Origin: Gyrodactylus bullatarudis
Lineage: Eukaryota; Platyhelminthes; Monogenea; Gyrodactylidea; Gyrodactylidae
Direction: 5' to 3'
Assembly (NCBI GenBank): GCA_012064415.1
Contig: SSNU01000119.1
Location: forward strand, 186,001 to 250,000
DNA: 64,000 nucleotides
Under the pieces are notes generated by a model. It had not been told where the DNA came from, made no database searches, and saw only the letters and a list, made by a program, of their open reading frames with translations. Positions 57,185 through 64,000 of the stretch are shown piece by piece (position 1 is the stretch's first letter; each line of letters starts with the position of its first letter). A program made the position numbers and the translations under genes.

Positions 57185-57395
57185 AATCCTTCTAAGACGA
57201 GTAGTGAAAATTTCACGAACGATAAACGGGTGGACATGGTCCCAATGAAAGAAAACTAAGATTTAAAAATCAGAGCAATTGACACAAATTTGGTGATCGC
57301 GGCAAAAGAAAGCAATCCCATTTGGCGCATTTTCTATAAGCCATCTTGTCATTTTTTCATCTAGGAAGGCGTCTCTTTCCAGTGACCACAAAAAC
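57185..57395 (-). mobile_element. Decayed piggyBac-like C-terminal fragment
   Basis: Minus-strand translation gives KRRLPR, a stop, then KNDKMAYRKCAKWDCF, and after a frameshift FFCRDHQICVNC. This lines up with the zinc ribbon at 36565-36710. The downstream side has TTAATCCTTCTAAGA near 57190, a possible altered terminus. Confidence 0.5.
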
Positions 57396-57924
57396 ATCCT
57401 TTATAGAAATCCCTCTTTTCAAACTTGATGAAGACATATAAAAAGGAAAAATTGAAAAAAAGATGATAATTAATGTAGTTTAGTAATTTTTAATCTCTCA
57501 TTAACAGATTACATTCAACTCATCAAAAGAAACTTTCTTTCAAAGTAGGGTATTAATGGATAATTACATAATAATAGTGATGAAACACGAGGAAATTTCC
57601 ACAGATTAAAAATGTAAAATCCAAATGTATTATTAAATTTTATAGACTGATAAAAGTTTACATGAGAATTTTATTTTTCGTCATAGAAAATGAAATATCT
57701 TGGCCTATTTTTTCTGCTAATAGAGGGGGGTTGTTGTCTCGACCATATTCTAATTTATATATAGAAAATATAAATTTATTAAGATGTCCTAATGATTCGG
57801 AATTCCTACCAGATAAATATACAAGATTACGAGTTAAAATTTAAGCTAAAAATGATTTTTTATCTAGAATAGAATAGCATAGAAAAATGTTTATTTAACA
57901 ATACAACATGTGTTAGCATTTAAG

Positions 57925-58200
57925 TCACAAATTTTCATCGAGTATAAATTTCTTGTACATGGTATTTCTAAAATCTTTTATATTCAGTCTTTTAATCGTA
58001 TTCGGTAATCTATTATAATATATAGTTATTCTTTTATATATGGCAAGTTTATAGAAAATGTTTCCTTCGGGTAAATTCAGACGAGTTCTCAGACGACCTT
58101 GGTTTGTATTCATCTTTTTGTAGCGATGAATCAGCATCAAACTTTGGAAATCTCTGCTTAGGAAACGGTTATCAATTGACGGAAAGAGGTTTGAGAAAAA
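57925..58200 (-). mobile_element. LINE-type reverse-transcriptase ORF, C-terminal remnant
   Basis: The minus frame ending at 57925 carries the arrangement typical of the carboxyl end of CR1/Jockey-like ORF2 proteins: RTRLNLPEGNIFYKLAIYKR, then IYYNRLPNTIKRLNIKDFR. The similar frame extends upstream to about 58200 (NLFPSIDNRFLSRD). No catalytic RT motif is in the window, so it is a 5'-truncated copy. Confidence 0.5.
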
Positions 58201-58678
58201 CGGGTTATAAACAATAATGATAAAAGTTTAGAGCTTAATAATAAATTGATGGCTTATCGAATAAAGTACAAAATGGCTCAATCTGAGTCTGTGTGCTTGT
58301 GGCTAGGCGAGTCTTGTACATGTCCGCTTAACCTCGTCATATCTGGCTGCAGATACTTTTGAAATGCATGTTTTAATATATAATATAACAATAAACATTG
58401 ATTTCAGCCTGGAGAAGAAGAAAAGGACACTTGTTCAGAACATTTTATGCAGAGAAATTAAATAATAAATAATAATGATGATAGATCTCATTCAATTTAT
58501 GAAGATTTGCTCAGTTTTATTTCTTGAATCCATCTCAGATAGAATGTAATAATTAGATTACTCTACACACGGATTAGAGTAATGTAGTACTCTGATTGGT
58601 CCATGGAAATGATCTCTTCAGAATAAATACAATAGTCACTTTTTGTCAACATGAGACTTGCACAAGAAAAACTTGAGA

Positions 58679-59045
58679 ATGAAGCTTTCACTCAGTCTTT
58701 TCCTAGTGACCCTGATTTTGATGTGGACCCAAAACGTGGATAGTGGAATCATCGGCAGAGATGGCTTGCAAATCACTCCCCACGAACTCGAGAGGAGACT
58801 CAAGAATGTAAGATTCCATTATGGGCTAACTAACTGAATCTGACTAAAATAAACCTTCTTTTTTTCCAGTGCATTCTGAGCCATTTCACAGGTGAGTCTT
58901 GTAAAATTATTCTAATCACTTTTATTCCTAATAAACTTTTATGTTCCAATTAGAAGAGGAGCAGGCCATGATAACGGAAATACGACTTGAGAATAAGAAT
59001 CACAAAACTAACCAAGAAAAGGCTGTATATACTCTCTATGTCTGA
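58679..59045 (+). CDS. Putative small secreted peptide 2
   Basis: Exons are 58679-58807, 58870-58891 and 58954-59045, giving 80 residues. A clean signal peptide (KLSLSLFLVTLILMW, cleavage probably near VDSG) is followed by GRDGLQITPHELERRLKN, CILSHFTEEEQ and a charged tail. It shares with the gene at 55532 the signal-first layout, a G..x..ITP motif before the first junction, the Asn|Cys junction and a tiny middle exon, so the two look like a tandem duplication. Only one Cys in the mature part, so not a disulfide-rich toxin type. AATAAA lies just after the stop. An out-of-frame ATG at 58651 precedes the chosen start. Confidence 0.6.
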
Positions 59046-59388
59046 TAAAAATATCGAATGGAAAAAATAAAGAGTTGATTGTGTGTATAATAATAACTAA
59101 AGAATAAATATCATTGGAGGAAAAAATGTGCGTCTTTTATTAACCCTACACTGTCTACACTCATGGGGAGGATAAGAGAATAGGGCCTCAAAAAACAATT
59201 GTTTTTACTCTAGACAAAGGACCGACTGAGTTTCAATAATCTGAAGAAAAAATCTGCTCATCTTATCGCAATTTAAAGATAGCTAAATTTCTGTTCTTTT
59301 TAAGTCAATAAGAGCATAGTATTCTTCAACGATCAATCAAAATTCTTGGTGAATGGGTAACTAAATTCTTGATATCGAACTACTGGGT

Positions 59389-59478
59389 TCCATTAGTAAG
59401 CTGTAACATTCCCCTACATGGGCTAATATCCATTACCAAATAAGACGAACCTGTGAGACATATTACCTAGGGCGAAGT
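59389..59478. mobile_element. Hammerhead-family element, partial copy D
   Basis: Matches only the right arm of the family: TTCCATTAGTAAGCTGTAACAT, TACATGGGCTAATATCC and CATTACCAAATAAGACGAACC blocks, ending near CTAGGGCGAAGTAATTCTAG. The ribozyme region and left arm are missing. Confidence 0.65.
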
Positions 59479-59686
59479 AATTCTAGAAATTATATGTAGT
59501 CAAAAAAGTAAAATTAAAGAAAAGTAAAAGCCAAAAAATATATAATGTAAATTAACTATAGTCAAAAGCGTTAAGAGTCTAGTCAAAAATATAATGCAGA
59601 AAAAAATGTAATCAAATCTCAAATTTTTATGTTAATTATAAGTAATGAATATTGCATCACCTATACTTACAAAGGTTAGCTAGAAA

Positions 59687-59970
59687 TATTTCGTTCTAGG
59701 TAATAATATATTCCACAGGAACGTCTTATTTGGTAATGGATATTAGCTGATTAGTCACTGAATGTTACCGAGACTGATACGAGAGAAACTCACTAAGCAC
59801 AAAGTATACATGGTATATACGGTAGACATATACGCGCGTTTCGTCCCCTTTTGGACTCGTCAGTATGCCAGTTTCTCTGGGATCGATTAGTAAGCTTTAA
59901 CATTCAGCGTCATAAGCTAATCCACATTACCAAATAAGACGTTCCTAGAACGAAATACTTCTAGTTAACT
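59687..59970 (-). mobile_element. Hammerhead-bearing inverted-repeat element, copy C
   Basis: About 284 bp. The left arm (TAGAAATATTTCGTTCTAGG, then CGTCTTATTTGGTAATGGA) is the imperfect inverse of the right arm (CATTACCAAATAAGACG, then CCTAGAACGAAATACTTCTA). Inner blocks GAATGTTAC and TAACATTC also pair, so an RNA would be rod-like with the ribozyme at its centre. No coding capacity, so mobilisation would need an outside enzyme. Confidence 0.75.
59783..59877 (-). ncRNA. Type I hammerhead self-cleaving ribozyme
   Basis: Read on the minus strand. Outer stem GAGAAACT (59877-59870) pairs with AGTTTCTC (59790-59783). Stem I GGCATA (59869-59864) pairs with TATGTC (59830-59825). Core 1 is CTGACGA (59863-59857). 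Stem II GTCC (59856-59853) and GGAC (59846/5-59843) close an A-rich loop. Core 2 GAAA is at 59842-59839. Stem III is a minimal ACGC/GCGT palindrome (59839-59832). The predicted cleavage site follows the A at 59831 (GTA triplet). All invariant core positions are present. Short stem III is characteristic of retrotransposon-associated hammerheads (Schistosoma repeats, Penelope-like elements, retrozymes), which tend to work as dimers. Confidence 0.85.
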
Positions 59971-60198
59971 ATAAGAAAAATGGGAAATAGAGTCGAGAGT
60001 TGATGAATCAAAAATTTATTCTTTATCAATGAGTCCAAGATGACAATATTTCAAATTAACAAGATAATCTTATAGGTCTATAGGCAAAAAAAAGAATGTA
60101 AAAAAAGCAAAAAATAATAAAATATCCAAGCAAAACGAAGCGATTCTTTATATATTATTTCCTAATTGTCAAGAAAAATCAAATGTTGGTTATCAGTT

Positions 60199-63100
60199 TC
60201 AATCCTCAGATGATGTACTGCTAATATCGTCTTGTTCTTGGATTTTCTTGCCCAGTGTAGATGGAGGCAAACGAATCATTCTGCCCTGGTCATTGCGAGA
60301 ACCTCGTGAATCAAAGCTATCACGGTGATCATCGTTTCTTTTTCGTATTGTCGAACTGGACATTTCAGACGGCGACTGAAAATTAAAAAATTTTTAATTT
60401 CAAATTGAGTATTTTGTGGCTGAGGTTGGGGTTAACAAACTTTGTAGTTGAAGACATTCTTGTTAGATCTTGGCAGGTCATTAGTGATTCTTTCAGCATT
60501 CTCAAGAGACTTTTGACTGTAATATTGTCCATGAGGCGATTCAATGTTTGAGTCGTCAGCTATTGACTCTGATGGTGTTGGGATCTCAACAAGGGCTGGG
60601 CCAGTTGGCTGGAACGGTCGATTAATGTTTGGTTTCCTTTTCTCATAGATTCTATTCCCAAAGGCAGATATTTGGCTATCCAAGTTTGAAGCATTATCCG
60701 ATGGATTCATTTGGCCGGAAACATCCGAATTCGGCCCAGATATTACACTCGGGTCTTTGGCTATGACACTTGTCCTTTTACCGGGGGGTAATGCAGAAAT
60801 TCCTAAAGATGAGAGGTTACTGCTACCCGGCATGTAGACCTTGTCCCTCTGGGCATTGGCTAAAAGAGTTTATTAATCTGAGTTTTTTTAAGCTTGTACA
60901 TTGAATTTTGATAAACTACAATTCGAAATTATTTTTGAAATGTAATTAGTATGCTTACCCCCAGGTGGTGTAGACATTTGAAAGGCCCATTGGGTGGGAA
61001 TCCAGCCCGGTTCCTTTGCATGTCTATAGATAATTTTGGCCAGTCTGTCTGTGCTCATTTTAAAGTTATCATTAATGAGGCGATAATTGTAAATGTGCCG
61101 ATATCGTTCTGACATTTCCACACTCTCCCTGAGTATAGCTCTCAGCTCATCGTCCTATGAATGAAATAAACAGAGGGATAGATAACATGCGATCTATCAT
61201 AATAAATCATTCTCTCTTGTTAGAGTAAGATATTTTGTATTAATTTATTATGGCGAATATATAATTACAATTTTAATTTTTGTGTAATTTCAGTGACCAG
61301 AAAATTTTTGATAAAAGAAAAGTATCACTTTCGAATTTTTCATGAGATCAGATTAGGTCTCTGTAGACAAAGAAGAAAGATTCTCTCATCTCAAAAGAAT
61401 TTTTGGCTGTCAATGCGTCGGTTACATCAAGAAGGAAACTTCCAAAAAATATAATTCTGTATTACCCACATCAGAGGGGAAAAAACCTAAGTATATCCAT
61501 GATAAACTACTAAAATTTATTGAAGATGTGCGATATTTATATTTTTGTTAGTATTTCTAATATTAATATACTCCCAACTACTACAAAGTATGTATGTGAT
61601 ACAACGTACAGTTTTGTAATTGGTTGTGAGATTTTTCTCGATGCCATACTCATACATTTCCTTGATTGCCTCAAAACTGTTGGGTGGGCAGACAAATATT
61701 ACCTGGGGATTGAACTCTGGCACTCGAAGTAGATGGATATTCTACCATATATTGAAAAATGCATCAGTTTATAACATGTGTATGCAGATATATGAAATGG
61801 GTGATGAAAACTAACAGATATTTCACAATCCATAATAACAGTAGAGCCTCGATTGATTATTTCACGGAGAGATGAATATTTAATACCAAAGAAATGATTC
61901 TTTGCCTGTATCCAGTCAAAATATTGTCCATCTTTGATGTCAGCCTGTATCCTTTCAGGTGTTACAAGACGATATTCCGAAGAAGATGATTGTAAACTAG
62001 GATCAGTTGTATCTGTTATAAAAATAGGGAGAGAATAAAATTCACATCAACCATCTACATAAAAGCATATCTACACAATATTCACTAAGCTAATTGATAT
62101 GATGAAGTTGGGAATCTATAGTTTTTATGAAAATCTCGATATTTTCATCAAGAATTCGAATTATTTAAAGATTTTTTGGAATTCTACGCATGCTTCCCAC
62201 TTTTACCAGTTGAAGAAAAAAAATTATTTTTTATGAAAAACATGGTCATTTTTCAAATTCCCATTTAGCTCCAAAATCCCATTTTTTCGAACTTTGAACC
62301 GAAAATTTTACTTGATTCGAAAGTTGGAGGCTGATCGACAAGAAAATCAATTCAACGAAATCTTATCTGATGAATAACCTCATCATCGTTTGGGATTTCG
62401 ATTTTTTGATCATTTTCACTACTTAAAAATCAATGAAACTTCGATAATTCAAAAATCTCTCAAAAATGGGGTAACTCTCGGTTATTTGACGGTGCTATTC
62501 AGCTTTCTTGTCTAATCTAGATGCTGAAAAACCTCTTTCGATCAGCCTCCAACTTTCGAATCAAGTAAAATTTTCGGTTCAAAGTTCGAAAAAATGGGAT
62601 TTTGGAGCTAAATGGGAATTTGAAAAATGACCATGTTTTTCATAAAAAATAATTTTTTTTCTTCAACTGGTAAAAGTGGGCAACATGCGTAGAATTCCAA
62701 AAAATCTTTAAATAATTCGAATTCTTGATGAAAATATCGAGATTTTCATAAAAACCATTGATTCCCGACTGGATCATTTTTTAATCACTAAATAGGTTAT
62801 CTTTGAATCTTTAGTTGATAGAGTTAAGGCGATTGTATACTTGAATTCTACAGTTATGATTACTCGATTTCAGTTAACTTAATTTCTATATAGAGCTGAA
62901 ATCTTTGTGTATTTCAGAAGATTAATAGATTTTCTATCGAATAATAAAGAGTTGATGGAATGATAGGCAATCGAAATACAATCCAGTATGACTTTATAAA
63001 GGATAAAGATGAAACAGGTTCAAAAGACATGTTCAACTAACCAGTTAGGGGTATACAGAATCTTTTGGGATCTCGTTGACTAAGGAATCGTTTGAGGGTC

Positions 63101-63911
63101 CTCTTACCGACACCATTGGGTCCAATCAAGACGAGACAAGGCAGATTACAAGGAGGCCATGGAACAACTTCTTCATAAATCCATAGATCACTTCTGACTA
63201 ACAGTGCTGATGAGAAATATTTATTTCAAAAACAAGTGTGTGAATTTCATTTAATTAAACAACAAGCAAAGGTTTTTTAGGTTTAGTATATTAGAAGTAT
63301 ATCACAAGCAATTTGATTCGTTTAAAGCTTTTTGTACGATTATATCAGATAACTGTGAAATATTCTTGAAGAGTACAAAACGGTGCATTTATTGAAACAG
63401 TTTTGTGAGTGTGCAAACATAGGGTTTAAACATATAAAATGGTTTGTACCTCTAGCATGAATGAATTACTTACCATCTTTTTCTAGAGTTCAAGAAGATG
63501 AACAAATTAATAGGTTGTTACTCTGACAACTTGAGAACTTTTGTCTGGAAGATGAAAAGAGAAAAAAACTCACGTGATGGCTCTGAGGCAGAGAAAAAGA
63601 TTTTCTTTGATTTGGTCTTCTTCGTTGCTGTAATGGAACGAATAACTTAAGAAAACCAAGAGCGATAAATCATGGAAATGATGGAGAGACGTACCATTCT
63701 TTGATGCCTGCCTCTTCTCCTCCAGCATTAGGGAAGGAATCAGACGAGCTTTTCCGTTTGGTTCGTTTAAGCGGCGAACTTGCCACCAATCGGGATCTTG
63801 TGAGTTGACTAACTCCAAAATTTCACCGCACTTGAAGGCCATGCCGACATCACCGGCTGGCATAAGTTTATCTTGAGCAGGATCATATGATATGTAGGTT
63901 TTAATGAAAAC
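60199..63911 (-). CDS. p55-type MAGUK (SH3-guanylate kinase), 5' truncated by window
   Basis: Exons seen: 63911-63695, 63206-63042, 62012-61816, 61741-61610, 61154-60959, 60859-60441 and 60375-60199, 500 codons; earlier exons lie beyond the right edge. Membrane-associated scaffold of cell junctions and synapses. Seen: an SH3 domain (YISYDPAQDKLMPAGD, DPDWWQVRR, ARLIPSLMLEEKR) and a hinge (LLVRSDLWIYEEVV). The guanylate-kinase-like domain has a degenerate P-loop GPNGVGKRT, LREIINRGSTVIMDCEI and VPEFNPQVIFVCPP. GK closes with PGWIPTQWAF, where p55/MPP proteins normally end. Here about 200 more residues follow, Ser/Pro/Asn-rich and then charged, ending SSTSSED. A PDZ and L27 domains are expected upstream. 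The intron between the first and second seen exons is 488 nt; the next (63041-62013) holds a large palindrome. Confidence 0.88.
62110..62767. repeat. Near-perfect 230-bp palindromic arms in MAGUK intron
   Basis: The left arm about 62110-62339 and its reverse complement about 62539-62767 are almost identical, with a 200-bp spacer. Composition resembles, but does not match, the foldback at 34780-35498. Sits between exons encoding the P-loop and the GK core. High arm identity suggests recent insertion or gene conversion. Confidence 0.85.
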
Positions 63912-64000
63912 CTATGAGAAAAATTTCAAAATCAATTTTTCAAGAAGTGGAATGACAAATTAGGCCCCGATTAGTATGGATTAGATACAAAATTTATTAA

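Larger units (their letters stand above)
56121..58678. other. Spacer with transposon relics
   Basis: 2.5 kb between the two peptide genes. Holds decayed piggyBac-type zinc ribbon sequence (about 57260-57390) and a LINE carboxyl fragment (57925-58200). Remaining frames look like chance. Confidence 0.5.
59046..60198. other. Spacer carrying hammerhead-family elements
   Basis: Contains a partial copy (59389-59478) and a complete copy (59687-59970) of the ribozyme-bearing inverted-repeat element, plus AT-rich filler. No protein gene. Confidence 0.6.

Overview
The window is nuclear DNA from a small, AT-rich (roughly two-thirds A+T) invertebrate animal genome. Protein content is metazoan: cilium transition-zone RPGRIP1L, kinesin adaptor FEZ/UNC-76, Egalitarian-like wHTH protein, FGD Rho-GEF, p55-type MAGUK and ABCG2. 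Gene spacing is tight and most introns are only 24-40 nt. Introns this small are known from dicyemid mesozoans and, slightly longer, from flatworms. I therefore infer a spiralian with a reduced genome (mesozoan or flatworm-like), but the species cannot be named from sequence alone.

Layout. 0.7-5.3 kb: a 78-codon ORF overlapping AK6 (minus), divergent from BCAT (plus), convergent with PABPN1 (minus), itself divergent from TMEM120 (plus). 6.6-8.9 kb: FEZ (minus). 8.9-12 kb: a gene-poor stretch holding an intron-bearing fragment of an IS1595/ISXO2-like transposase gene. 12.1-24.3 kb: an Egalitarian-like gene (minus) whose four coding exons are split by 4.3 and 5.5 kb introns. 25.2-30.1 kb: GPKOW (plus), hnRNP A/B-type protein and IMMP1L (both minus). 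31.1-41.7 kb: ABCG2 (minus) with introns loaded with foldback and piggyBac-derived DNA. 42.2-46.5 kb: RPGRIP1L (plus). 48.2-53.1 kb: FGD-family GEF (minus). 53.2-54.4 kb: a HAD-like protein of unknown function (plus). 54.6-55.2 kb: PTRH2 (minus). 55.5-59.0 kb: two small secreted-peptide genes (plus) flanking decayed LINE and piggyBac pieces. 60.2-63.9 kb: the 3' part of a p55-type MAGUK (minus), running off the right edge.

Most genes sit as divergent or convergent pairs 60-500 bp apart, so short shared promoters and shared terminator intervals are the rule. The genes do not form one pathway. They are housekeeping (AK6, BCAT, PABPN1, GPKOW, hnRNP, PTRH2, IMMP1L), membrane (TMEM120, ABCG2), cytoskeleton/cilium/polarity (FEZ, RPGRIP1L, FGD, MAGUK) and RNA localisation (Egalitarian-like).

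The most unusual feature is a family of short inverted-repeat elements, at least four copies here. One carries an intact-looking type I hammerhead ribozyme on the minus strand (59783-59877); two others carry decayed versions inside introns of RPGRIP1L and the FGD gene. All exon coordinates below were derived by hand from splice sites, reading frame and family similarity; no alignment was run.
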